This document shows, one piece after another, positions 27,620-35,755 of a stretch of 64,000 bases of DNA. Source of the stretch: Solibacillus isronensis (GTDB lineage: Bacteria > Bacillota > Bacilli > Bacillales_A > Planococcaceae); assembly GCF_900168685.1 (NCBI RefSeq), contig NZ_FVZN01000005.1, positions 1-64,000 on the forward strand, written 5' to 3'. Position numbers and translations under genes: made by a program. The notes under the pieces were generated by a model, which made no database searches, was not told the origin of the DNA, and saw only the letters and a program-made list of their open reading frames with translations. Each line of letters opens with the position of its first letter. The first letter of the stretch is position 1.

Positions 27620-28102
27620 TTGTTAGGTCAATTTATTATTAATTTATTTATTGCGGCGCTTTGGTTTTTGTTAAAGGATGATCCAACTGCAGACTTTACG
27701 ACATTTATGTCAGGATTTTTAGTCGGAACATTGATTTTATATGCTATGCACCGGTTTTTCGGAACACAGTTTTACTTGCGTCGTGTATTAAAGATTATTA
27801 AGCTCATCCTCATATTTATTCGAGAGCTGCTTTCATCAAGTATTTCAGTATTAAAACAAGTACTGGATCCACAGATGAATTTTACACCGGGTATTTTTAC
27901 TTATGAAACAGAATTGAGAGGAGACTATCAAGTGACGACATTGGCCCTGTTATTAACGTTGACACCGGGTTCTGTTGTAATGGAAGTCTCAGAAGATAAC
28001 AGTACATTTTATATTCATGCGATGGATATAGAAGAATCGAAAGAAACGGTACTCCGTTCAATCGGCAAGTTTGAACGTGCCATTTTGGAGGTGACACAAT
28101 GA
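27620..28102 (+). CDS. mrpE: Na+/H+ antiporter subunit E (MrpE)
   Basis: This 160-residue protein has two or three N-terminal membrane segments and a cytoplasmic domain with the conserved LTLTPGSVVMEVSEDN motif. The start is TTG with AAAGGAGGG upstream. Its stop overlaps mrpF as ATGA. Confidence 0.92.
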   Translation: MLGQFIINLFIAALWFLLKDDPTADFTTFMSGFLVGTLILYAMHRFFGTQFYLRRVLKIIKLILIFIRELLSSSISVLKQVLDPQMNFTPGIFTYETELRGDYQVTTLALLLTLTPGSVVMEVSEDNSTFYIHAMDIEESKETVLRSIGKFERAILEVTQ

Positions 28103-28383
28103 TCGATTTGATTCTAAAGGCGGCACTTGTTCTATTTATGGTGGCAATCGGACTATCACTATTTCGTGTAATAAAAGGGCCATCATTGCCTGACCGCGCA
28201 ATCGCTCTTGATACGATTGGTGTTAATTTAATTTCTGCGATCGCCATCGTGTCGATTGTTTTAAAAACAAAGGCATTTTTGGAAGCGATTTTAATATTGG
28301 GGATTTTAGCATTTATCGGAACGATTGCATTCTCGAAATATATAGAAAGAGGTGTCATTGTTGAGCGTAAATCAGCTGATTGA
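28099..28383 (+). CDS. mrpF: Na+/H+ antiporter subunit F (MrpF)
   Basis: This 94-residue protein has three membrane segments and the MrpF motif RVIKGPSLPDRAIALDTIGV. It overlaps both mrpE and mrpG, consistent with strict coupling of the operon. Confidence 0.92.
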   Translation: MIDLILKAALVLFMVAIGLSLFRVIKGPSLPDRAIALDTIGVNLISAIAIVSIVLKTKAFLEAILILGILAFIGTIAFSKYIERGVIVERKSAD

Positions 28384-28765
28384 ATTAATGGCGGCACTTC
28401 TTATCTTGTTTGGTGCAATTGTGAGTGTCATTAGTGCATTTGGCATGATACGTTTACCAGATGTATACACACGCTCACACGCAGCTACGAAAAGTGCGAC
28501 GCTCTCAGTATTGCTTTGTTTGTTTGGCGGATTCGTTTACTTTTGGATTCATGATGGCTATGTGAGCATTCGTCTCATTTTAGGAATCATCTTCGTATTT
28601 ATTACAGCACCTGTTTCCGGGCATTTAGTGTGTCGCGCTGCATATCGTTCACGCGTACCACTAGCTGAAGGTTCTGGAGACGATGCGTTAAACGAAATCC
28701 TGTTCGGCGAAGAAAATTTGCAAGTAAAAGAAGAAGTGGAAGCTACATTGAAAGAAATTAAGTAA
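28361..28765 (+). CDS. mrpG: Na+/H+ antiporter subunit G (MrpG)
   Basis: This ~134-residue protein has three membrane segments, and the motif GMIRLPDVYTRSHAATKSAT is the MrpG hallmark. The likely start is TTG 28361 (or 28358), as GAAAGAGG ends at 28352; a GTG at 28352 overlaps this site. It is the last gene of mrpABCDEFG, followed by a terminator. Confidence 0.9.
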   Translation: MSVNQLIELMAALLILFGAIVSVISAFGMIRLPDVYTRSHAATKSATLSVLLCLFGGFVYFWIHDGYVSIRLILGIIFVFITAPVSGHLVCRAAYRSRVPLAEGSGDDALNEILFGEENLQVKEEVEATLKEIK

Positions 28766-28772
28766 TGAGTTG

Positions 28773-28820
28773 AAAAGCATTTTAAAAGTGATGACATGTC
28801 GCTTTTAGAATGCTTTTTTA
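28773..28820 (+). terminator. Terminator of the mrp operon
   Basis: AAAAGCATT-TAAAAG / CTTTTA-AATGCTTTTTT hairpin directly after mrpG. Confidence 0.88.
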
Positions 28821-29160
28821 GTGGATAAAAAATAGGGTAATGTGGATAACTTGTAGATAAAGTTTCGCATTTATCCATAGGTAAGGGGACAGTTATATAT
28901 TTTTTAACTAAGCATTAGTACAAGAAATTAAATTATTCGTTTTTTTATGAGAATTGGTAGGTTTAACTTAGAAAGATGTGACGATTTTTAGAACAAATGA
29001 AAATATATTCGAATATTTTTTTGAAATCTTGTTCTAAAATAGAATTCCACAATATTTTTTGTGGATAAGTATAATGCAATCTGTTGAAAAATCGTGATTA
29101 AATTGTGGATAATCAACGTTAATGTGTATAACTTTGTGGATAAATAGTATATGTGGATAA
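28821..29160 (+). other. DnaA-box cluster around an AT-rich inverted repeat
   Basis: Five perfect TGTGGATAA sites (reverse complement of the DnaA box TTATCCACA) start at 28841, 29060, 29104, 29135 and 29152, all in the same orientation. One-mismatch copies lie at 28821, 28852, 28871 (opposite strand) and 29123. The gap between holds an 11-bp inverted repeat TTTTAGAACAA / TTGTTCTAAAA (28986-29039) with a central palindrome ATATTCGAATAT. No dnaA or dnaN is nearby, so this is not the usual oriC. It may be a DnaA-binding cluster like those known outside oriC in Bacillus. Confidence 0.75.
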
Positions 29161-29174
29161 TATTTCTCGATTTA

Positions 29175-29224
29175 TTGACAAATAAGCTCGTTTTTTATAT
29201 AGTACATTACAACACTAATGTACT
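29175..29224 (+). promoter_or_regulatory. SigA promoter and GntR operator of the GntR-ABC operon
   Basis: A -35 TTGACA (29175-29180), 17-bp spacer and -10 TATAGT (29198-29203) form a near-consensus sigma-A promoter. Overlapping its start is a perfect inverted repeat AGTACATTA-N6-TAATGTACT (29201-29224). This is the expected place for the GntR repressor encoded 26 bp downstream to bind and autoregulate. Confidence 0.85.
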
Positions 29225-29249
29225 GAATAGCTTAGAAAGGAGGATCTCT

Positions 29250-29621
29250 TTGATTTTTAATACACAAAGTACGATGCCTATTTATATGCAAGTAGCGGAA
29301 TGGATCGAAAATGAGATATTAGCGGATAGGCTGCTTCCGGAAGGAAAAGTGTATTCCCAGTATCAGCTTGCCGAAATTTTTAATATTAATCCGGCGACCG
29401 CAGGAAAAGGCCTGACAATTTTAGTAGAAAAAGAAATTTTATATAAAAAGAGAGGGCTTGGAATGTTCGTGATCGGGGATGCAAAACATCGGATTTTAAC
29501 AACAAGACGAAGTGACACATTGACGAAGATGGCAAAGGAAATCGTAGAAGAAGCAAAACGTTTAGGCGTGATGGATGAAGATTTGATCGAACTAATCAAG
29601 CATATTCAAAAGGAGGGGTGA
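29250..29621 (+). CDS. GntR-family regulator, YtrA type
   Basis: This 123-residue protein has an N-terminal winged HTH (FNTQSTMPIYMQVAEWIENEI; YQLAEIFNINPATAGKGLTI) and a short helical tail, as in the YtrA subfamily that controls ABC transporter operons. I chose TTG 29250, with AAAGGAGG six bases upstream; the upstream ATG in frame lacks a site and lies in the promoter. It is the first gene of the GntR-ABC operon and probably binds the palindrome just upstream. Confidence 0.9.
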   Translation: MIFNTQSTMPIYMQVAEWIENEILADRLLPEGKVYSQYQLAEIFNINPATAGKGLTILVEKEILYKKRGLGMFVIGDAKHRILTTRRSDTLTKMAKEIVEEAKRLGVMDEDLIELIKHIQKEG

Positions 29622-29625
29622 ACGA

Positions 29626-30513
29626 ATGATTGTTTGCGAACAAGTGGAAAAACGGTACGGCAGAAAAACGATTTTGACACAATTGTCTTTTAAAATTACG
29701 GAGCCAAAGATTATTGGTCTGATTGGACGCAATGGTGTCGGCAAATCGACATTGCTAAAAATATTAGCAGGTCATGTAAAAACATCGGACGGGAAAATTG
29801 AAGTTGTTGGAAAAAAACCATTTCAAAATTTAACGGTTGCCGCAAATACCATTTTTACCGAAGATGCGATGACATTTCCGTCTGTAATGAATTTACAGGA
29901 AATTCTTGAATCGGGTGGGAAGTTTTATAAAAACTTCGCAACAGAATTAGCGTTTGAACTATTGAAGTTTAGCGGGATATCCGAGAAAAATCACCACCAT
30001 CACCTGTCAAAAGGTCAAAAAGCAGTATTCAATTTAATTTACGGTATTGCTAGCCGCTGTGCGATTACATTGCTGGATGAGCCAATGAATGGCATGGATG
30101 AGACAATCCGTGATGATATGTACCGTGTGATTTTAAAGGACTTCTTGGTATATCCACGCATAATGATCATTTCCAGCCATTATTTAAATGAAATGGAGCA
30201 TTTAATCGAAGACATTTTACTGTTGCATGAAGGGAAAGTCGAGTTATTCGCACCTGTAGAAGATGTGCAGCAGCTAGCGGTCAAGCTAGTTGGGCAAAAA
30301 GAGAACGTGGAGCCGGCATTAAAAGCGTATGAAGTGCTTGCGACATATGAAAACGGCCCAATTTTTGAAGCGTTTGTAAAAAACAGTGAGTTGCCATTAC
30401 CTGATGGAGTAAGGATGCAAAATCTATCGGCAAGTGATGTGTGTAAAGTGTTGACGACATCGAAAGGGGGTTCCGTTGATGATATCTATAGTAACAGTAA
30501 GTCCAATGCGTAA
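29626..30513 (+). CDS. ABC transporter ATP-binding protein
   Basis: This 295-residue ATPase has Walker A GRNGVGKST (about residues 34-42) and Walker B ITLLDEPMNGMD. The signature is HLSKGQKAVF rather than LSGGQ, as in YtrB/BcrA-type exporters. The H-loop SSHYLNE is present. It sits 4 bp after the GntR gene with an AAGGAGGGG site. It works with the following membrane proteins. Confidence 0.9.
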   Translation: MIVCEQVEKRYGRKTILTQLSFKITEPKIIGLIGRNGVGKSTLLKILAGHVKTSDGKIEVVGKKPFQNLTVAANTIFTEDAMTFPSVMNLQEILESGGKFYKNFATELAFELLKFSGISEKNHHHHLSKGQKAVFNLIYGIASRCAITLLDEPMNGMDETIRDDMYRVILKDFLVYPRIMIISSHYLNEMEHLIEDILLLHEGKVELFAPVEDVQQLAVKLVGQKENVEPALKAYEVLATYENGPIFEAFVKNSELPLPDGVRMQNLSASDVCKVLTTSKGGSVDDIYSNSKSNA

Positions 30514-31192
30514 TATTTATGAGCAGGTAAAGTGGAAATGTAAGGCATACAGCTCGATGTTTAGTACGGTGCTGATTGTATATATTTTAATGGGGTTACT
30601 TACAGCTGGTCATAGTGGTACTGTAGGAAGAGGTGTCAGTTTTGTGAATTATGAAGAGCAATTCTATTCACTGGACGGACTATTTATTTATACAATCATG
30701 CTAATGCTGATTTTAGGGTGGATGCTCGCTTCGAAGCAGCTTTCCCGTCAAAACTATTCGATTGTAACGACAAATCTAACGGAAGTCGTTTCGACAGGAA
30801 TATTCCTTATAGTTTTATGTATTTTTACACTTGCAGCTGCAATTAGCACTTTAATTATTTCGGTTTTAATCAATCTGCTTAGTACGGGAGAGCAGAATAT
30901 ATATTACGACTCTACTATTTCACTTACTGCAATGATCGGTTTTATTGTTTGTACATTGCTTGCCGCATCAATCGGCTATTTTTTGCACGCTATTTTTAAT
31001 TTCTCAAAGGTCGCTTTTATCATACTCGCTGCCGGTATTTTCATGTTAATTAGACAATATACGTATGATACATGGCAATTTGTTTTTGGTGATGGAGCGA
31101 TGCAGATTATGGGGCGAAGTGCTGTTTATGTAATAGTTATTTGGCTTCTGATTGCATTGATCCGCCAGAAAAGAGAGGTGACACGCATATGA
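30479..31192 (+). CDS. ABC transporter permease-like membrane protein
   Basis: This 237-residue protein has about six membrane segments and no recognised family motif beyond its hydrophobic pattern. It overlaps the end of the ABC ATPase gene and follows AAAGGGGG. Its position makes it the likely permease. TTG 30476 is an alternative start. Its end overlaps the next gene as ATGA. Confidence 0.75.
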   Translation: MISIVTVSPMRNIYEQVKWKCKAYSSMFSTVLIVYILMGLLTAGHSGTVGRGVSFVNYEEQFYSLDGLFIYTIMLMLILGWMLASKQLSRQNYSIVTTNLTEVVSTGIFLIVLCIFTLAAAISTLIISVLINLLSTGEQNIYYDSTISLTAMIGFIVCTLLAASIGYFLHAIFNFSKVAFIILAAGIFMLIRQYTYDTWQFVFGDGAMQIMGRSAVYVIVIWLLIALIRQKREVTRI

Positions 31193-31860
31193 GTGGCGTT
31201 CTGATACTTCTCCTAATAATAGGTATAGTTATGATATTTACAAACTTATTAACTTCAAAGGTACGGATCTGGAAGCCGAAACGGACGTTTTGGTTTGCGA
31301 TAGTTTACTTTAGTTGTGGAATAATTGCACTTGTATATTTGCTGTTTATGTCGGGCAATGTGGAAAAGATCGCTTCTGATAAAGTTTTACAGCAGCAACT
31401 GGAGGAAACTGAACAGCTGGAGAAGGATTTAAAAAATCGCCAGTTTGAAAGTTTGAAGGAAGAGCATTTAAAATTTACAAAAACATTTGAAGCAACGGAA
31501 GAAAATATTGAAGTTGTGCGAAATCAAACAGGTCATTACTTACCGGTCTTTATTTCATGGACGGATTCGGCTGAAAATAAAATAGAAGCTGCCTATTATG
31601 AAACACCGCTCTACTTGAATAAAGTCTATATTTCGCCGTATGTTACAGCACCAAAAATTGAGTGGAATGAAAATAAGCTATACATTGTGGAGACCGAAAC
31701 GAAAATTATGGCGAAATCAATGCGTTTGTCTATGGAATTATTTAACTCTTCTGAGTATGAAAGCTATAATAATCCACTCAACGAATTAATTGGTAAACGG
31801 ATTTTACACTTGAATGTTCCGAAACAGTTCAATATTATTGATAAAGATGGGTGGTATTAG
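31189..31860 (+). CDS. Membrane-anchored protein of the GntR-ABC operon, function unknown
   Basis: This 223-residue protein has two N-terminal membrane segments, a charged coiled-coil-like stretch (about residues 58-90; QQLEETEQLEKDLKNRQFES) and a probable extracytoplasmic domain. I chose ATG 31189 because of AGAGGTG upstream and ATGA coupling. I do not recognise the family. The context suggests an accessory or sensor part of the ABC system. Confidence 0.65.
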   Translation: MSGVLILLLIIGIVMIFTNLLTSKVRIWKPKRTFWFAIVYFSCGIIALVYLLFMSGNVEKIASDKVLQQQLEETEQLEKDLKNRQFESLKEEHLKFTKTFEATEENIEVVRNQTGHYLPVFISWTDSAENKIEAAYYETPLYLNKVYISPYVTAPKIEWNENKLYIVETETKIMAKSMRLSMELFNSSEYESYNNPLNELIGKRILHLNVPKQFNIIDKDGWY

Positions 31861-31897
31861 TAGCTGCTTAAAACTCACAATGAATTGAGCGAATAAA

Positions 31898-32716
31898 TTG
31901 AAAAAGTTATTGAAATTAATCATTTTTATAGGTGTAGTCTATCTATTTTTATATATAAATAATAATTGGCTTGTAACAACTGATTATGTACATGAGTCAG
32001 AGAAAATTCCAGAGAGTTTTGATGGTTACCGGATTACACAAGTGACCGATCTGCATGATGCGACCTTCGGGGAAAATCAATCAAGGTTAGTGGAAAAAGT
32101 GAGGGCTACCAAACCAGATGCTATTTTCATAACGGGTGACATAGTAGATAGTCGACGCTATGACTTGGAAAACAGTTTACAGGCTGTCCGCCAGTTAGTC
32201 GATATTACGGACGTTTACTATGTACTGGGTAACCACGAAGTTGCATTGAATTTAACAGATGAAATTTATACGGCTTTAAATGAGCTCGGTGTCCATGTAT
32301 TGCCGAATGATGCGGTACGTCTGGAGCGTAACGGAGAGCACATCGTCATTGCGGGTATTGAGGACCCGTTAATGGGAAAAGAAGTGGGCCAGTCGATTGA
32401 TGAAGCCCTTTACAGTATGGATCCGGATGCATTTAAAGTGTTATTGTCGCACCGTCCTGAGCTGTTTGAAGTATATGTTGAAAAGGATATCGATCTAGTG
32501 TTTACAGGGCATGCACATGGCGGCCAAATTCGTCTGCCATTTATCGGCGGGCTTTTTGCACCTACACAAGGATTTATGCCGAAATACACTGCGGGGATTT
32601 ATAAAGAGCAGGAAACAGAAATGATCGTAAACAGAGGGTTGGGGAATAGTCTGTTTCCTTACCGGATCTTTAATCTGCCAGAAATTTACGTCGTAGAGTT
32701 GAAAAAGGAAAGCTAG
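31898..32716 (+). CDS. Metallophosphoesterase, YkuE-like
   Basis: This 272-residue protein has an N-terminal membrane anchor (residues 7-22) and calcineurin-type motifs in order: TDLHD, GDIVD, GNHE and GHAHGGQ, which supply the two-metal site. Such enzymes (YkuE, YpbG) act at the outer membrane face on phosphodiesters or lipid substrates. The start is TTG with a weak ribosome site. Confidence 0.88.
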   Translation: MKKLLKLIIFIGVVYLFLYINNNWLVTTDYVHESEKIPESFDGYRITQVTDLHDATFGENQSRLVEKVRATKPDAIFITGDIVDSRRYDLENSLQAVRQLVDITDVYYVLGNHEVALNLTDEIYTALNELGVHVLPNDAVRLERNGEHIVIAGIEDPLMGKEVGQSIDEALYSMDPDAFKVLLSHRPELFEVYVEKDIDLVFTGHAHGGQIRLPFIGGLFAPTQGFMPKYTAGIYKEQETEMIVNRGLGNSLFPYRIFNLPEIYVVELKKES

Positions 32717-32888
32717 TTAGTATTTTTTTAATATATGCTGCGTGTTTTCTAATAAATTCAAAAAAGTTATAATATATTCCACGTCTCTATAATGAAGGAC
32801 GGCAATCCCGTTTCTAAAAGCGCAAAATATTCGTAAGCTTGTGCAGAGTATCGTAAAATAAGTGAAAATAGATTTTAGGAGCATGCAA

Positions 32889-33245
32889 ATGGAAGGGATT
32901 ATTACACTACTTGCAATGGTGGGAATTATTGCAATGATTGTACGTTTTATGCCGAAAAAAGGCGTGAAATATATTACGACAAAAGAGCTTCAGCCTTTAC
33001 TGGAAGACGAGAAATATGTATTTGTGGATGTCCGGACGGAAAAAGAATATAAAGAAGCCCACATTCCTCATTTTATTAATCGCCCGCTTGGAACGTATTT
33101 AGGGGATTTACCGAAAGATCGGCCTATTGTTGTCATTTGTCAAAGTGGAGTGCGCAGTAATAAAGCGTGCAAGGAACTTGTAAAGCTTGGTTATACCGAT
33201 ATAACAAATGTTCGCCGTGGGATGAATGGACTGCGTGCAGGATAA
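32889..33245 (+). CDS. Rhodanese-like domain protein
   Basis: This 118-residue protein has one N-terminal membrane segment and a single rhodanese domain with the active-site loop CQSGVRS (Cys as persulfide carrier) and VDVRTEKEYKEAHIPHF. It is probably a sulfurtransferase tethered to the membrane. ATG 32889 is chosen over upstream starts because AGGAG lies seven bases before it. Confidence 0.88.
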   Translation: MEGIITLLAMVGIIAMIVRFMPKKGVKYITTKELQPLLEDEKYVFVDVRTEKEYKEAHIPHFINRPLGTYLGDLPKDRPIVVICQSGVRSNKACKELVKLGYTDITNVRRGMNGLRAG

Positions 33246-33251
33246 AACTTG

Positions 33252-33293
33252 AGAAGCTAATGAATGGTTTGAACCCATCATTAGCTTCTTTTA
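33252..33293 (+). terminator. Terminator of the rhodanese gene
   Basis: GAAGCTAATGA / TCATTAGCTTC perfect stem followed by TTTTA. Confidence 0.88.
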
Positions 33294-33299
33294 CATTTA

Positions 33300-33440
33300 T
33301 CCCGCATTAACGGGTAGTAAGACTCCAACCTCCAGGTTTAGGCAGGGCAAAGGAAGAGGCGGGAGATCAACTCCCCGTAAAAGTCCGATTGGTTCAACTA
33401 ACATTCCGTGGGGGAAAACCCCCACGGATTGAAGGTTCAC
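33300..33440 (+). other. Structured element, possible orphan IS200/IS605 right end or omega-RNA scaffold
   Basis: Three hairpins in order: CCCG-cattaa-CGGG (33301-33314), GGGAG-atcaa-CTCCC (33361-33375) and CCGTGGGGG-aaaa-CCCCCACGG (33406-33427). The last is followed by ATTGAAGGTTCAC. The order and the ATTAACGGGTAGTAAGACTCC wording remind me of the conserved right end and omega-RNA scaffold of TnpB-encoding IS200/IS605 elements. No tnpA or tnpB is present, so it would be a stranded remnant. This identification is from memory. Confidence 0.4.
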
Positions 33441-33441
33441 T

Positions 33442-34617
33442 TTATTGAATTGCTTCTTTCATTGCTTCAATCAGTGCTTCTGCAGAAACGTTTTTTTCAC
33501 CGCCGCCTTGTACAAGTGCATCATTTCCGCCGCCTTTACCATTAATGAGCGGTAAAGCAGCAGTGGAAATATCTTTCATCGATTTTGTTTGCTCACTGCC
33601 ACGTGCCGCAACAAATTGCAACTTGTCTTCATTATTGGCAACGAGAAGGGCGATTGCCTCATCATTTTGCTGAGTAATAAAACGCGCCAGCTTCTGCAGG
33701 CTTTGAATCGAGCGGTTTTCGAATGTCGCTGCAGCAACTGTTTCGTTTGCTAATTCTTTTGCTTCAAATTCAAGAAGGGCATCTTGCGCTTCCGTTAAAT
33801 TCTTCTCTGTTTGCTTTGCTGTTTTCGCGAATTTACGTAACGCATCAGCTGCTTCTTCTTCCGGTGCGCTCAATTGGCGTGCCACATCGCTTAAAACCTG
33901 TTTACGCATAGCCAGCTGCTGTAATACGCGATTGCCGCAGACGAAGTGTACACGAATTTGCTTCTTCATTTTCTCAGTAGCTAAAATCTTTAACAAGCCT
34001 ACTTGTCCGGTAGAAGTAGGATGTGTACCGCCACAGCCATTGTAATCATAGTCAGGAATAATGACTAAACGGATATCTTCGTCGACTTTTACATCTTTCC
34101 GTAATTTATATTGCGCAAGTTCTTCTTTAGTCACCCATTTAGTTTCAATCGGACGGTTTTCCAAAATAATTTCGTTAGCCCGTTTTTCCACTGCTGCCAG
34201 CTGATCTTCAGATACTTCGCCAACATTTAAGTCGATTGTGACAAGCTCTGTTCCTAAGTGGAAGCTCACTGTCGCCATATCGTATAATTCCACAAAGGCG
34301 GCTGTTAAAATATGTTGCCCCGCATGTTGTTGCATATGGTCGAATCTGCGCGACCAATGAAGTTTCCCGGATATTTCCCCGGAAATATTCGACACATCGG
34401 CTGCCGTATAATGACGAATTTCCTCATCAATTTTCTCTACATCAATAATCTCCAATTCATTAATCCAGCCGGTATCATGAGGTTGCCCGCCACCAGTAGG
34501 ATAAAAAGCGGTATTGTCTAGTACGATGAAATTTCCTGTTTCGTCCTTACCTGTTTTCACAACTTGTGACTTAAATTCCTTCATCATTGCATCTTCGTAA
34601 TAAAATAGATTTTTCAA
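33442..34617 (-). CDS. Alanyl-tRNA editing protein (AlaX-type, long form)
   Basis: This 391-residue stand-alone editing protein hydrolyses mischarged Ser- or Gly-tRNA(Ala). The zinc site is visible as HAGQHILTA (near residue 97) and CGGTHPT. The C-terminal ~150 residues include a coiled coil and a DHHA1-like domain (GKGGGNDALVQGGG), as in AlaX-L. There is no aminoacylation domain. The start is TTG with AAGGAG nine bases upstream. Confidence 0.9.
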   Translation of the reverse strand: MKNLFYYEDAMMKEFKSQVVKTGKDETGNFIVLDNTAFYPTGGGQPHDTGWINELEIIDVEKIDEEIRHYTAADVSNISGEISGKLHWSRRFDHMQQHAGQHILTAAFVELYDMATVSFHLGTELVTIDLNVGEVSEDQLAAVEKRANEIILENRPIETKWVTKEELAQYKLRKDVKVDEDIRLVIIPDYDYNGCGGTHPTSTGQVGLLKILATEKMKKQIRVHFVCGNRVLQQLAMRKQVLSDVARQLSAPEEEAADALRKFAKTAKQTEKNLTEAQDALLEFEAKELANETVAAATFENRSIQSLQKLARFITQQNDEAIALLVANNEDKLQFVAARGSEQTKSMKDISTAALPLINGKGGGNDALVQGGGEKNVSAEALIEAMKEAIQ

Positions 34618-34751
34618 AGTCCATCACTCCTTAATTTCTAGTTTGTCATATGGAAACGTCGCTGTCACGGTGTAAATAAATGATTGATATTTGACGCGGG
34701 GCAATTTTCGTTTATGATAAAATAGAAGCATTTCCCGGAAGGAGCATGAAT

Positions 34752-35057
34752 ATGAATATTACGCAATTTTCAATAGAAGAAATTTTAGATCCGACAAAGA
34801 TTATTGAAGGTAAGCGTTATGAGTTTTTATTAGATGTAGAAGTGGATGAGGAAGATGAACTGTACTCACCTGCAGGGTTGGAAATTCGCGTAATCGTTGG
34901 GGTAATTGACGACAACGTACGCATCGTGAACTATTTCATTACGGACAAAGCAAATAATGAGTTTTTGGATTTTGCATTGGAAGAAGACGAAGAAGCGATG
35001 ATTTTAGCATTTTGCAAAGAGGAATTATCAGCTGATTCAAGTGAAACAGCTGAATAA
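34752..35057 (+). CDS. DUF6509-like small acidic protein
   Basis: This 101-residue acidic protein matches the pattern of Bacillus DUF6509 proteins (DPTKIIEGKRYEFLLDVEVD; LDFALEEDEEA). Its function is unknown. ATG 34752 is preferred over ATG 34746 because GGAAGGAG ends only one base before the latter. A perfect palindromic terminator follows. Confidence 0.72.
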   Translation: MNITQFSIEEILDPTKIIEGKRYEFLLDVEVDEEDELYSPAGLEIRVIVGVIDDNVRIVNYFITDKANNEFLDFALEEDEEAMILAFCKEELSADSSETAE

Positions 35058-35064
35058 TCGGTAT

Positions 35065-35094
35065 AAAAAGGTAGCGCATGCGCTACCTTTTTTT
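35065..35094. terminator. Bidirectional terminator
   Basis: AAAAGGTAGCGC / GCGCTACCTTTT perfect palindrome between convergent genes. Confidence 0.9.
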
Positions 35095-35557
35095 AATCAA
35101 TATATTTTGTTTTCAACTGGTCTGCACCGATCCCGCCAATTACCATTAAAGCTAACGGCAAGAAGTTTGATAGGATTTTTGGTAAGCCTTCAGGAATGAT
35201 AACATCCATTCCAGCAAAATGATTTAAGCCCATAATAAGCAGTTTTACAACTAATAAAAATGCCCCTAATAAAAATACGCTATCAAAGAACGCTTTCCAT
35301 TTCGGATACGCCAATTTCTTACTATCTCGAATTACTTTTTCTTTCAATTCTCCGTCACTCCTCAACATTTCATCGATAGTGATGCCAAATAAATCACTCA
35401 AATCAATGATTACTTCAATACTCGGATAGTTCTTCCCGGTTTCCCATTTAGAAACGGATTGGCGACTAACATGAATTTTTTCGGCAAGATCCGCTTGTGA
35501 CCAACCTCTTTTTTCTCGCTCTTTTTTTAATCGTTCACTAAAAATCATGTGAGTCAT
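35093..35557 (-). CDS. XRE-family regulator with C-terminal membrane segments
   Basis: This 154-residue protein has an HTH_3 domain at residues 5-65 (WSQADLAEKIHVSRQSVSKW) and a C-terminal part with two hydrophobic segments (FLLGAFLLVVKLLIMGL; LALMVIGGIGA), so it may be membrane tethered. The target is unknown. Both MTHMIF methionines are possible starts. Confidence 0.85.
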   Translation of the reverse strand: MTHMIFSERLKKEREKRGWSQADLAEKIHVSRQSVSKWETGKNYPSIEVIIDLSDLFGITIDEMLRSDGELKEKVIRDSKKLAYPKWKAFFDSVFLLGAFLLVVKLLIMGLNHFAGMDVIIPEGLPKILSNFLPLALMVIGGIGADQLKTKYID

Positions 35558-35696
35558 CCCCTTCCTTATTTTCAGTATTGATGAAGTGTACTGGTTAAGT
35601 AAAGATAGTTATAGGTGCATGAGGGCGCAACCTCATGTTGCCACTGCAATTTACGCAGCTTAATCATACATTAAGATGGTCCCCAAAAAATAGAAA

Positions 35697-35735
35697 CAGG
35701 AGTATCCACAAAGTTACTTTAACGGGATACTCCTG
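35697..35735. terminator. Terminator of the gamma-glutamyltransferase gene
   Basis: CAGGAGTATCC / GGATACTCCTG stem just downstream of the minus-strand gene. Confidence 0.75.
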
Positions 35736-35755
35736 TTTTGTTGTAATAAAGTATT

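Noticed and set aside
28821-29160. Chromosomal oriC
   Set aside because: DnaA boxes are present, but dnaA, dnaN and rpmH are absent and the flanks are mrp and GntR-ABC genes.
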